From the NCBI GenBank assembly GCA_030824495.1, contig JAVBXP010000028.1:23413-87412 (forward strand): DNA of 64,000 nucleotides, given 5' to 3'. The stretch is from a bacterium. GTDB lineage: Bacteria > Pseudomonadota > Alphaproteobacteria > Caulobacterales > Caulobacteraceae. Shown here piece after piece: positions 46,490 through 53,937 of the stretch. Below the pieces are notes generated by a model that saw nothing but the letters and a program-made list of their open reading frames with translations, was not told the origin of the DNA and ran no database searches. Position 1 is the first letter of the stretch; the number at the start of each line of letters is the position of its first letter. A program made the translations under genes and the position numbers.

Positions 46490-47368
46490 CTATCGCGTCG
46501 GAACCGGCGTCTCGCCGCGATAGTCGTAGAAGCCGCGGCCGGCCTTGCGGCCCAGCCAACCGGCCTCAACGTACTTCACCAGCAGCGGGCAGGGACGGTA
46601 CTTCGAGTCCGCCAGGCCCTCGTAGAGCACGTTCATGATCGACAGCACCGTGTCGAGCCCGATGAAGTCGCCGAGTTCCAGCGGACCCATCGGATGATTG
46701 GCGCCCAGCTTCAGGGCGGTGTCGATGGCGTCGACCGTGCCGACCCCCTCATACAGGGTGTAGATCGCCTCGTTGATCATCGGAACCAGGATGCGGTTGA
46801 CGATGAAGGCGGGGAAATCCTCAGCGTTGGCGGTGGTCTTGCCCAGCGACTTGGCGAAGTTGACGGCGGTCTCGTAGGTCGGCGCGTCGGTCGCTATGCC
46901 GCGGATGATCTCCACGAGCTTCATCAGCGGCACCGGATTCATGAAGTGCAGGCCGATGAAGCGCTCGGGACGGTCGGACGCCGCGCCCAGGCGGGTGATC
47001 GAGATCGAGGAGGTGTTGGAGGCCAGGATGGTGTCCGGGCCGAGGTGCGGGGTCAGCGCCTTGAAGATGGCCTTCTTGACCTCTTCGTTTTCGGTCGCCG
47101 CCTCGATGGCCATGTCGGTCGCGCCGATGGCCTGGAGCTCGGGGGCGCCCTTGATGCGGGCGATGGCGCCGTCCATGGCGGCCTGGTCGATGATGCCGCG
47201 CACGACTTGCCGGCTGAGATTTCGCTCGATCAGCGACAGGCCCGCGGCGATCTTGTCTTCGCTGACATCGTGCAGCAGCACGTCGTAGCCCGCGAGTGCG
47301 CAAACATGCGCGATGCCCGATCCCATTTGGCCCGCGCCGATGACGCCGACCGACTTGATCTGAACCAT
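46490..47368 (-). CDS. hbd: 3-hydroxybutyryl-CoA dehydrogenase
   Basis: The 292-residue enzyme oxidises (S)-3-hydroxyacyl-CoA (C4 preference) with NAD. The Rossmann motif VGVIGAGQMGSGIAHVCA lies at the N-terminus, SNTSSISIT near residue 120, the catalytic His in IGLHFMNPVPLMKLVEII near 140, and the C-terminal NHPMGPLELGDFIGLD. The ATG at 47368 (MVQIKSVG) is the family start. In many alphaproteobacteria it directly follows etfB-etfA; here a LysR gene and a secreted-protein gene lie between. Confidence 0.94.
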   Translation of the reverse strand: MVQIKSVGVIGAGQMGSGIAHVCALAGYDVLLHDVSEDKIAAGLSLIERNLSRQVVRGIIDQAAMDGAIARIKGAPELQAIGATDMAIEAATENEEVKKAIFKALTPHLGPDTILASNTSSISITRLGAASDRPERFIGLHFMNPVPLMKLVEIIRGIATDAPTYETAVNFAKSLGKTTANAEDFPAFIVNRILVPMINEAIYTLYEGVGTVDAIDTALKLGANHPMGPLELGDFIGLDTVLSIMNVLYEGLADSKYRPCPLLVKYVEAGWLGRKAGRGFYDYRGETPVPTR

Positions 47369-47501
47369 GCCGAAAACTGCCTCGAATGACACGGATGCGG
47401 TCCCAGCCGCAGCCGCTTGTGACGGGTTTCTAACATGGGGAGCGGCGCTGTCGCCAAGGTTTTTGCTGCGTCGCAGCGTAACTGTCGCGGTGAAAATAGC
47501 C

Positions 47502-48380
47502 TTAGGAAGCCGAGGCTTTGACCTCAGTCAGCAACCAGTCGCGTAGGGCGTGTATGCGCCGAAGTTTCGGGTTGTCCGAGCGCCAGGCGAGGAAGAAGGC
47601 GTGGTCGTTCTCAACCGCGTGCGGCAGCAACCGGACCAGGCGTCCGGTGGCCAAGTCCTGTTCGACCAGACCGCTCCGGGCCAGGGCCACCCCCATGCCG
47701 TGGGCGGCGGATTCCACCACCAGGATGGAGTCCTCAAACTCCAGTCCGTCGCCTGGATCGGTCAGACCATAGGCTGAGAACCACAGGTTCCAGGCGCGGT
47801 GGCGGTGGCGTAGCAGCGGCGCCTTGAGCAGGTCGGCTGGGGTCTGGAAATCATGCCTCGCCGCCAAGTCCGGGCTGGCGACGGGGAAGAGCTGTTCCCG
47901 TAGCAGCAGGACGCTCTCGACGTCCTGTCCGGGGCTGGGCCCATAGCGAATGCCCATATCGACCCCGTCGGTGACGAAGTTCGCCAGCCGGGATTCCACC
48001 ACGAGATCGACATTCGCCCCGGCCGGATCGGCGGTCAGCCGTGACAGGCGCGTGGGCAACCAGCGGGCGGCGAACTGCGGATCAAGGCTGACGACCAGCG
48101 GGTCACGCTCGGCGGCCTGGGAAAACGCTTCGACTGCGTTCTGCAGGATCTGCATCGCCCGTTCGATCTCCCCTGCCAGGCGGTCGGCCTCTGGCGTCGG
48201 GATCATGGCGTTGCCCTTGCGGGCGAACAGCCGCGCTCCGAGGTCTTCCTCCAGGCGCCGGATCTGTTGGCTAACCGCGCCGTGGGTGACCGACAGTTCA
48301 TCGGCCGCACGGCTGTAGCTGCGCAGGCGTGCGGCGACGGCGAGGGCGCGAAGTGCGAAGAACGGCGGTAGGCGAGCCAT
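47502..48380 (-). CDS. LysR family transcriptional regulator (GcvA-like)
   Basis: The 292-residue protein has the LysR winged helix at the N-terminus (ALAVAARLRSYSRAADELSVTHGAVSQQIRRLEEDLGARLF) and a periplasmic-binding-like effector domain. The RSYSRAADELSVTHGAVSQQ helix resembles the GcvA/AmpR group. Ligand and targets are unknown. It is divergent from the small exported-protein gene at 48504, and such regulators often control their divergent neighbour. It splits hbd from etfBA. Confidence 0.88.
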   Translation of the reverse strand: MARLPPFFALRALAVAARLRSYSRAADELSVTHGAVSQQIRRLEEDLGARLFARKGNAMIPTPEADRLAGEIERAMQILQNAVEAFSQAAERDPLVVSLDPQFAARWLPTRLSRLTADPAGANVDLVVESRLANFVTDGVDMGIRYGPSPGQDVESVLLLREQLFPVASPDLAARHDFQTPADLLKAPLLRHRHRAWNLWFSAYGLTDPGDGLEFEDSILVVESAAHGMGVALARSGLVEQDLATGRLVRLLPHAVENDHAFFLAWRSDNPKLRRIHALRDWLLTEVKASAS

Positions 48381-48503
48381 GTCGGGTTGTTAGCCCTGCT
48401 AACATCCTTGGGCAATAACCATCGTTCGTAACAGTGGGCGATCAGGCCGATATCGATTGGGCGGCGCCGCTCCCCTCCTCCCCGTTTTACCAGGAACGAT
48501 CTC

Positions 48504-48869
48504 ATGAAAGCCCAGCTTCTCCTGCTGAGCGTGGCTGGCCTGCTGTCCGCCGCGCCTCTCTTCGCGAAGGCCGCGCCGGCCAATGTCGAACGATATGTCG
48601 CGACCGCGGCCGGCGACGCCAATGAACGTCTGGCTGACCGTGGCGTCGATCTCGGCGGCCGGACCGTGATCGTGCGCGCCCGGGTCGGTGTTGACCGCCT
48701 CAACGGCGCTCAGGTGGTCGGCGCTAGCGGTTCGGCTGAACTCGACGACCAGGTCGCCGCGGCCTTGCGCAATGTCCGCACCACCAAGGCGCCGCCGGAG
48801 CTTGTCGGGCGCGAGGTCATGCTCACCCTCGGCCAGTCGCCGACCACGTCCGCTCTCGCCAAGCGCTGA
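48504..48869 (+). CDS. Exported protein with TonB-C-like domain
   Basis: The 121-residue product has a signal peptide (MKAQLLLLSVAGLLSAAPLF, ending AKA). The mature domain has the alternating strands VIVRARVGVDRLNGAQVVGASGSAELDDQVAAALRN, resembling the TonB/TolA C-terminal domain seen in many small periplasmic proteins. It lacks the TonB Pro-rich linker. AGGAACGA precedes the ATG. A terminator follows. It is divergent from the LysR gene, which may regulate it. Confidence 0.7.
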   Translation: MKAQLLLLSVAGLLSAAPLFAKAAPANVERYVATAAGDANERLADRGVDLGGRTVIVRARVGVDRLNGAQVVGASGSAELDDQVAAALRNVRTTKAPPELVGREVMLTLGQSPTTSALAKR

Positions 48870-48893
48870 CCCCACACAGCGCAGGCGCGAAAA

Positions 48894-48921
48894 AGGGGCG
48901 GTTCCTTGCGGAGCCGCCCCT
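48894..48921. terminator. Bidirectional terminator between the exported protein and etfA
   Basis: AGGGGCGGTTCC, a TTGC loop and GGAGCCGCCCCT form a 12-bp stem (one G-T pair). The plus-strand side is preceded by AAAAA, so the minus-strand transcript from etfBA ends in a T-run. Confidence 0.88.
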
Positions 48922-48956
48922 GATCGCATTTCAAAAATGTAGTTGAGCGCTGTCGG

Positions 48957-49901
48957 TTATTTTCCGGCGGCGGTCAGGGCGTCCATCAGTTCCGGCACGG
49001 CGGTCTTGTAGTCCGCCACCAGACCGAAATCGGCCACTTGGAAGATCGGAGCGTCGGCGTCCTTGTTGATCGCAACGATCACCTTGGAGTCCTTCATGCC
49101 GGCGAGATGCTGGATCGCGCCGGAGATGCCGATGGCCACGTAGAGCTCGGGAGCCACGACCTTGCCGGTCTGGCCGACTTGGTAGTCGTTGGGGGCGTAG
49201 CCCGCATCGACCGCCGCGCGGCTGGCGCCGACCGCTGCGCCGAGCTTGTCGGCGAGCGGTTCGATGACCTTGGAGAACTCTTCAGCCGAGCCCATGGCGC
49301 GGCCGCCGGAGACGACGATCTTGGCGCCGGCCAGCTCGGGACGAGCCGATTTGACCAGTTGTTGATCGACGAACTTGATCTTGGCCGAAGCGGCGCCGGC
49401 GGCGACGTTCTCGACCGAGGCCGAGCCGCCTTCACCCGCCGCCTTAAAGGCGGTGGCGCGGACGGTGATCACCTTCTTGGCGTCGGACGACTGGACGGTT
49501 TCCAGCGCGTTGCCGGCGTAGATCGGGCGCACGAAGGTGTCATTGCTGACGACTTCGACGATTTCCGAAATCTGCGCGACGTCCAGCTTGGCCGCGATGC
49601 GGGGGCTGAAGTTCTTGCCTTGCGAGGTGGCCGGGGTCAGGACGGCGTCGTAGCCCCCCATCAACGGCAGGACCGTGGCTTCGACAGCTTCGGCCAGGCC
49701 TTGGCCCAGCTCGTCGCTTTCGGCCAGCAGCACCTTGCGGACGCCGGCGATCTTGGCGGCCGCGTCGGCCGCTGCCTTGGCGTCCTTACCAGCGACCAGC
49801 ACGTCCACGTCGCCCGAGAGGGCCAGCGCGGCGGTGACGGTCTTGTTGGTGGAGTCCTTCAGCGACGCGTTGTCGTGATCGGCGATGACGAGAACAGCCA
49901 T
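48957..49901 (-). CDS. etfA: Electron transfer flavoprotein subunit alpha
   Basis: ETF-alpha with ETF-beta takes electrons from acyl-CoA dehydrogenases to ETF:quinone oxidoreductase. The 314-residue protein has the C-terminal FAD domain: [51 protein letters not shown], then [21 protein letters not shown] and [17 protein letters not shown]. Length is normal. It starts on the last base of the etfB stop codon. Likely clients in this window are the acyl-CoA dehydrogenase at 22.7 kb and Mcd at 54 kb. Confidence 0.96.
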   Translation of the reverse strand: MAVLVIADHDNASLKDSTNKTVTAALALSGDVDVLVAGKDAKAAADAAAKIAGVRKVLLAESDELGQGLAEAVEATVLPLMGGYDAVLTPATSQGKNFSPRIAAKLDVAQISEIVEVVSNDTFVRPIYAGNALETVQSSDAKKVITVRATAFKAAGEGGSASVENVAAGAASAKIKFVDQQLVKSARPELAGAKIVVSGGRAMGSAEEFSKVIEPLADKLGAAVGASRAAVDAGYAPNDYQVGQTGKVVAPELYVAIGISGAIQHLAGMKDSKVIVAINKDADAPIFQVADFGLVADYKTAVPELMDALTAAGK

Positions 49902-50647
49902 TAGAGCACCCCCGCGGTCTTCAGGTTAGCGACCAGGTCGCCAGCAGTTTCGACCTTGATCCCGGCCGAGCGCTTGGCGGGCTCAGCGACCTTCAGGACC
50001 TTCAGGTGCGGCTTCAGGTCGACGCCCAGCGTGGCGACTTCCTTGACGTCCAGCGGCTTCTTCTTCGCCTTCATGATGTTCGGCAGCGAAGCGTAGCGCG
50101 GCTCGTTGAGGCGCAGGTCGGCGGTGATGATCGCCGGCAGGGTCGCTTCGATGGTCTGCAGACCGCCGTCGACTTCGCGGGTCACCTTCGCCTTGTCGGC
50201 CGACAGTTCGATGGCCGAGGCGAAGGTCGCCTGGGGCCAGTCGAGCAGGGCCGCCAGCATTTGGCCGGTGGCGTTGTTGTCGCCGTCGATGGCCTGCTTG
50301 CCCATGATGACGACGCCGGGAGCTTCTTCGGCGATGACCGCCTTGAGCACCTTGGCGACTTCCAGCGGCTCCAGATCCTGGTCCGACTGGATCAGGACGC
50401 CACGGTCGGCGCCCATGGCCAGAGCTTGGCGCAGGGTTTCCTGAGCCTGTGCCGGTCCAATCGAGACGACGACCACTTCCGTGGCGACGCCCTTTTCCTT
50501 GAGGCGAACAGCCTCTTCAACTGCGATTTCGCAGAAGGGATTAATGGACATTTTGACGTTGGCCAGGTCGACGCCCGATTGGTCGGACTTCACCCTAGCC
50601 TTGACGTTTGAATCGATCACCCGTTTGACCGGGACCAACACCTTCAT
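49901..50647 (-). CDS. etfB: Electron transfer flavoprotein subunit beta
   Basis: The 248-residue ETF-beta begins [20 protein letters not shown], has the AMP-binding strand [12 protein letters not shown] and [18 protein letters not shown], the ETF signature [34 protein letters not shown] near residue 118, and the C-terminal [16 protein letters not shown]. It is the first gene of the etfB-etfA operon. The 158-base upstream spacer is AT-richer than its surroundings and must hold the promoter; no PsrA-like palindrome is seen there. Confidence 0.96.
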   Translation of the reverse strand: MKVLVPVKRVIDSNVKARVKSDQSGVDLANVKMSINPFCEIAVEEAVRLKEKGVATEVVVVSIGPAQAQETLRQALAMGADRGVLIQSDQDLEPLEVAKVLKAVIAEEAPGVVIMGKQAIDGDNNATGQMLAALLDWPQATFASAIELSADKAKVTREVDGGLQTIEATLPAIITADLRLNEPRYASLPNIMKAKKKPLDVKEVATLGVDLKPHLKVLKVAEPAKRSAGIKVETAGDLVANLKTAGVL

Positions 50648-50805
50648 GGGTTGCTAGCGCCTCAAATTTGCATTGCGAAAAAATCGGTCGGATGCGGCAT
50701 AACGCTTCCGACGCGCTTTGCAAGTCGGTGGCGGGTCACACTTCGCCCCAATTTCGGCGGATCGCATCGCTAGCAGCCGCCTTAATCGATGAATAGAACG
50801 ACGCC

Positions 50806-51120
50806 ATGAACCGTACGATCGACCGGCTTAAGCTGATCTTCCTCGCCGCTTTCGCCATCCTGAGCGCAGGCGCTTTCGCCTATCACATCGGCTGGGTCTG
50901 GCCGGGCCAGAAGTGCGAAGCCGCGGGCGACTGGTGGGACTGGCGCAGCCGCACCTGCGCGAGCCCAGTGTTGATCTCCGACATCACCGGCCGGGTTATC
51001 AAGAACGACGAGACCCGCAACGCCGCGAAGGCCGACGCCGCCAAGGCGCGCGCGGCCGGCGACACTGAGGCTCGTCCGGCCGCCAAGGCCGCCGAGGCAG
51101 CGCCTGCCGCTAAGAACTAG
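50806..51120 (+). CDS. Small membrane-anchored protein, unknown function
   Basis: I do not recognise this 104-residue protein. It has one hydrophobic segment (LIFLAAFAILSAGAFAYHIG), a Trp- and Cys-containing stretch WPGQKCEAAGDWWDWRSRTC that looks periplasmic and could form a disulfide, and an Ala/Lys-rich tail. Its end overlaps the convergent adenosyltransferase gene by four bases. It interrupts the adenosyltransferase/etf arrangement found in relatives. Confidence 0.6.
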   Translation: MNRTIDRLKLIFLAAFAILSAGAFAYHIGWVWPGQKCEAAGDWWDWRSRTCASPVLISDITGRVIKNDETRNAAKADAAKARAAGDTEARPAAKAAEAAPAAKN

Positions 51121-51686
51121 CGGGTCGCGCCGGACTTCCAGAACACCTCGGCGCTGCCCTGATCGTTGGCGTGACGCGCCGCGACGAACAGGAAATCCGA
51201 TAGCCTGTTCAAATACTTCATAGCCGCTGGGCTGACCTGCTGCCCGGACTCCGCCAGGGCGACGGCGGCGCGTTCGGCGCGTCGCGAGACGGTGCGCGCC
51301 AGGTGCAGGTTGGCGGCCGCGGCGGTTCCGCCCGGCAGGATGAACGAGGCGAGCGGCGGCAGGTTCGCGTTTATCGCATCGATCTCGCGCTCCAGCCGCT
51401 CCACCTGGCTATCGACCATGCGCAGGGTGTGGGTTTCGTCCTTCAGCGGCGGGGTCGCCAGGTCCGCGCCGAGGTCGAACAGCTCGTTCTGAATTCGCGC
51501 CAGCATGGCGTCGAGCTCAAGGTCGGCGGCGGTGTGCAACCGCGCCATGCCGACGCAGGCGTTGGCCTCGTCCACCGCGCCGTAGGTCTCAACCCGCAGC
51601 GACGACTTGGAGACCTGTTCGCCGCTCGCGAGCCGGGTGGCGCCGGCGTCGCCCGTGCGGGTGTAGATTTTATTCAGCGTGACCAC
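51117..51686 (-). CDS. mmaB: PduO-type cob(I)alamin adenosyltransferase
   Basis: The enzyme attaches the adenosyl group of ATP to cob(I)alamin, making adenosylcobalamin for methylmalonyl- and ethylmalonyl-CoA mutases. The 189-residue helical protein begins KIYTRTGDAGATRLASGEQV, the ATP-binding N-terminus, and has the conserved FILPGGTAAAANLHLARTVSRRAERA near residue 115 and KYLNRLSDFLFVAAR near 159. It follows the HIG1-type gene by one base. Its place near etfBA, hbd and mcd fits a B12-dependent CoA pathway. Confidence 0.95.
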   Translation of the reverse strand: MVTLNKIYTRTGDAGATRLASGEQVSKSSLRVETYGAVDEANACVGMARLHTAADLELDAMLARIQNELFDLGADLATPPLKDETHTLRMVDSQVERLEREIDAINANLPPLASFILPGGTAAAANLHLARTVSRRAERAAVALAESGQQVSPAAMKYLNRLSDFLFVAARHANDQGSAEVFWKSGATR

Positions 51687-51687
51687 G

Positions 51688-51891
51688 TCAGCCGCCGGCG
51701 TTGTGCCGCCACCAGACGGCGCCGACCAGCACGAGAATCGCGACCGCCTGCAGCAGCACGCGCAGCCGCATCAGCTTGTTTGAGTAGGAACGCCCGAAAT
51801 CGCCGCCCCGGAACAGCGCGAAGAGGCCGACGAACAGCGTAAGGGTCACCGCCGCCAGGCTGATCGGAATGAGGTAGGTGAAGAGGTTCAT
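51688..51891 (-). CDS. HIG1-type twin-transmembrane protein
   Basis: The 67-residue protein has two spans joined by GGDFGRSYSNKLMRLRVLLQ. That RYSNKLMRLRV-type loop matches the HIG1/twin-transmembrane family, where the eukaryotic members are respiratory supercomplex factors. Function in bacteria is unproven. It is one base upstream of the adenosyltransferase, an arrangement common in alphaproteobacteria. Confidence 0.75.
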   Translation of the reverse strand: MNLFTYLIPISLAAVTLTLFVGLFALFRGGDFGRSYSNKLMRLRVLLQAVAILVLVGAVWWRHNAGG

Positions 51892-51932
51892 GCCGCTAGT
51901 TTAGCCTGGAACACCGCCTCGGGCCTATCGGC

Positions 51933-52541
51933 TTAAGCTGGGGTAGGGCGGAATCCGTCGGCCAGCAGGCCGATATGGCGGTCCATCACCGCGCTCATGG
52001 TTTCGGCGTCGGCTTCTTCCCAGGCGGCCAGGCGATAGGTCCAGGCGTAGGAGGCCAGCAGGGCGTCGACCACCAGGTCGAGATTGATGTTGGGCCCGAC
52101 GTCGCCGCGGGTCACGCCCTCGGCGATGCAGTCCCGGATCACCTGCTTCAGGCGCGGCGTGCGCCCATAGGGCCGGCTGGTGGGGCTGAGCGTCCAGTTA
52201 TAGGCCGCGGCGATATGGGCCAGGAACAACCGCGTGCGGCGGGTCTCGAAGGCGTAGTGGATCGCGAAGATCGAGCGCAGGCGGTCAGGCGTCGAACCGC
52301 GCAGGTGCGGTACGACCCGGTCGAGCTCGGCGTAGAGCGCGTCGAGCCGGTCGGCCATGACCTGGCTGAGTATGTCGCCCTTGGACGAGAAGGTGGTGAA
52401 GACGCTGCCCACGGACACCAAGGCGCGCTTGGCGATTTCACGCACGGTCGTCGCCTCGTAGCCTTCTGACTCGAACAGCTCCCTGGCGGCGTCGAGGACG
52501 CGCTGGCGCGTCGCTTCTTTCTGAGACTTTCGTGCGCTCAA
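51933..52541 (-). CDS. TetR family transcriptional regulator
   Basis: The 202-residue protein has a TetR helix-turn-helix near residues 10-55: TRQRVLDAARELFESEGYEATTVREIAKRALVSVGSVFTTFSSK. The C-terminal ligand domain is helical and unlike its neighbour TetR. It starts with TTG at 52541 (SARKSQKEA), with GGGGAA about 6-12 bases upstream; an upstream open stretch has no family similarity. A perfect 19-bp palindrome at 52678-52696, about 140 bases upstream, is a candidate operator. The ligand is not predictable. Confidence 0.85.
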   Translation of the reverse strand: MSARKSQKEATRQRVLDAARELFESEGYEATTVREIAKRALVSVGSVFTTFSSKGDILSQVMADRLDALYAELDRVVPHLRGSTPDRLRSIFAIHYAFETRRTRLFLAHIAAAYNWTLSPTSRPYGRTPRLKQVIRDCIAEGVTRGDVGPNINLDLVVDALLASYAWTYRLAAWEEADAETMSAVMDRHIGLLADGFRPTPA

Positions 52542-52677
52542 GTATTTTCCCCGGCCCACATCAAACGCGTGCGCTCCCGCCTGTTGGTTACGGCGAATCC
52601 GGCTCAGGAATGCATTGTGGATATTGATGCGACAGTTCGTCGCGGGGCAAAAGCCCGAAATTGCTGAGCAAACCAAG

Positions 52678-52696
52678 AGCGAGATCTGATCTCGCT
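52678..52696. promoter_or_regulatory. 19-bp palindrome, probable TetR operator
   Basis: AGCGAGATC, T, GATCTCGCT is a perfect inverted repeat with a single central base, between the two TetR genes. A further partial half-site (GATCAAATCTCGC) begins at 52698. The single-base centre fits a protein-binding site better than an RNA hairpin. Confidence 0.55.
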
Positions 52697-52733
52697 GGAT
52701 CAAATCTCGCCCTGGCCTCAGTTAATCTAGTTT

Positions 52734-53387
52734 TCAGCCGCGACGAGCGCCGGCCAGGATCACGCGAATCTGATCTTTCGCCTTGGCTTGAAGCGCTTCA
52801 AGGCTCCAGCCGCCGAAGATCGCTTCATTGAAATTGGCCAAATAGCAGTCGAACAGCATCTGACTGCGAAGCTTGGCTTCGGCTTCTTGGGAAAGCTCGC
52901 CGCGCTCGACGCCCAAGGTCAGTTGTTCGGTGAAGAGATCTTGGATCATCTGCACCGGCTGCAGTTCGCGCAGTTCCGCACCTTGGTCGGGCTGCCAGGA
53001 GATGCTGAAGGCCGCGCGGGCCAGCGGCAGGCGGCTCTTGTAGAAGGCGTAGCCGGCCATGAAGAGCTTCAGCAGGGTGTCGTCGACGCCGCGGCCGCGG
53101 GAAACGCCGTCACGCATGGCTTCGACCAGCGATTCCATGTCGGCGACCATGATCTCGCGGAACAGGTCGGACTTGTCGGCGAAGTTGGCGAACACCGCGC
53201 CGGTGGACATGCCCGCTTCGGCGGCGATGTCGCGGATGGTGGCGCCTTCATAGCCCGACTCAGAGAACAGGCGGCGCGCGGCCGACAGCACCTTGGCGCG
53301 GGTTTGTTGTTTGGCCAGGGCGCGACGGGTGGGGACGCGGACCTCGGCTTCGCCGGCGACTTCAATATTGCCTGAGACGTGTTTCAT
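52734..53387 (-). CDS. TetR family transcriptional regulator
   Basis: The 217-residue protein has the TetR DNA-binding domain near residues 28-75: QTRAKVLSAARRLFSESGYEGATIRDIAAEAGMSTGAVFANFADKSDLF. The C-terminal domain is unlike the other TetR. Its ATG at 53387 overlaps the stop of a 71-codon gene (ATGA), so the two are translationally coupled. Regulators of this kind next to Mcd and acyl-CoA genes often sense acyl-CoA, but that is inference. Confidence 0.87.
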   Translation of the reverse strand: MKHVSGNIEVAGEAEVRVPTRRALAKQQTRAKVLSAARRLFSESGYEGATIRDIAAEAGMSTGAVFANFADKSDLFREIMVADMESLVEAMRDGVSRGRGVDDTLLKLFMAGYAFYKSRLPLARAAFSISWQPDQGAELRELQPVQMIQDLFTEQLTLGVERGELSQEAEAKLRSQMLFDCYLANFNEAIFGGWSLEALQAKAKDQIRVILAGARRG

Positions 53388-53599
53388 CGGGCGATGATCC
53401 TCGCCATGGCCGGTGTCGCTGGCTGTTCGAACTTTACGCAAAACTCTTCCACAATTCTCTCGAACAGCTCGACGAGGCGCAGCGCGACGCGCGCCCCGGT
53501 CGGGGAAGCGGCGCGCAGACCAGCGGCGAACTGACCCACTTCAACTTCGGATTGGCTGCCGCCCGGGGGGAGTCGGACAGCGGTGTCGTAGGTCATCAT
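53384..53599 (-). CDS. Small protein coupled to a TetR gene
   Basis: A frame of about 71 codons starts MMTYDTAVRLPPGGSQSEVE, contains VALRLVELFERIVEEFCVKF, a likely amphipathic helix, and ends PATPAMARIIAR. I do not recognise it. Its stop overlaps the TetR start by four bases and its start has AGGTGGTC close by. The coupling suggests a regulator partner or modulator; it could also be a leader of the TetR transcript. Confidence 0.5.
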   Translation of the reverse strand: MMTYDTAVRLPPGGSQSEVEVGQFAAGLRAASPTGARVALRLVELFERIVEEFCVKFEQPATPAMARIIAR

Positions 53600-53605
53600 G
53601 ACCAC

Positions 53606-53937
53606 CTGTTCCTCTTAGCCCTTCGAAACGGCGCGTCCAAGCGAAGGGTTTTGTTGATCGTGTTCAACGAACTCGTTCCGCGATACGAATACCCTCTGGG
53701 TCTAGACCACGAAGTACGGCTTGACCGTGTGGCGCGACGTCGCAGATCGGCGTTTTGCGGTCACTTTCAGGCGTTTTAAGGTCGCATCACGAGACTTTGA
53801 AAGATTCTCAATCGCTGAGCATGCTCGTATAACGTTGAAACATAAAGAGGCAGGAGTCCTGCCAAAAGGTCGGCTAGCGCGGCTCAGCATTGAAAATTTG
53901 TAATGCGAAGCGGGGCTCTGCAGGGCCTTCGCGAGGA
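53606..53937. other. Intergenic region without a supported gene
   Basis: These 332 bases lie between the TetR-coupled ORF and the end of mcd and are AT-richer than the surrounding genes. They hold an inverted repeat GTTGA/TCAAC (53653-53668) that could be an operator. The hairpin-prone stretch GCGAAGCGGGGCTC to GGCCTTCGC (53904-53932) may terminate mcd. I see no protein with family-like features. Confidence 0.6.
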
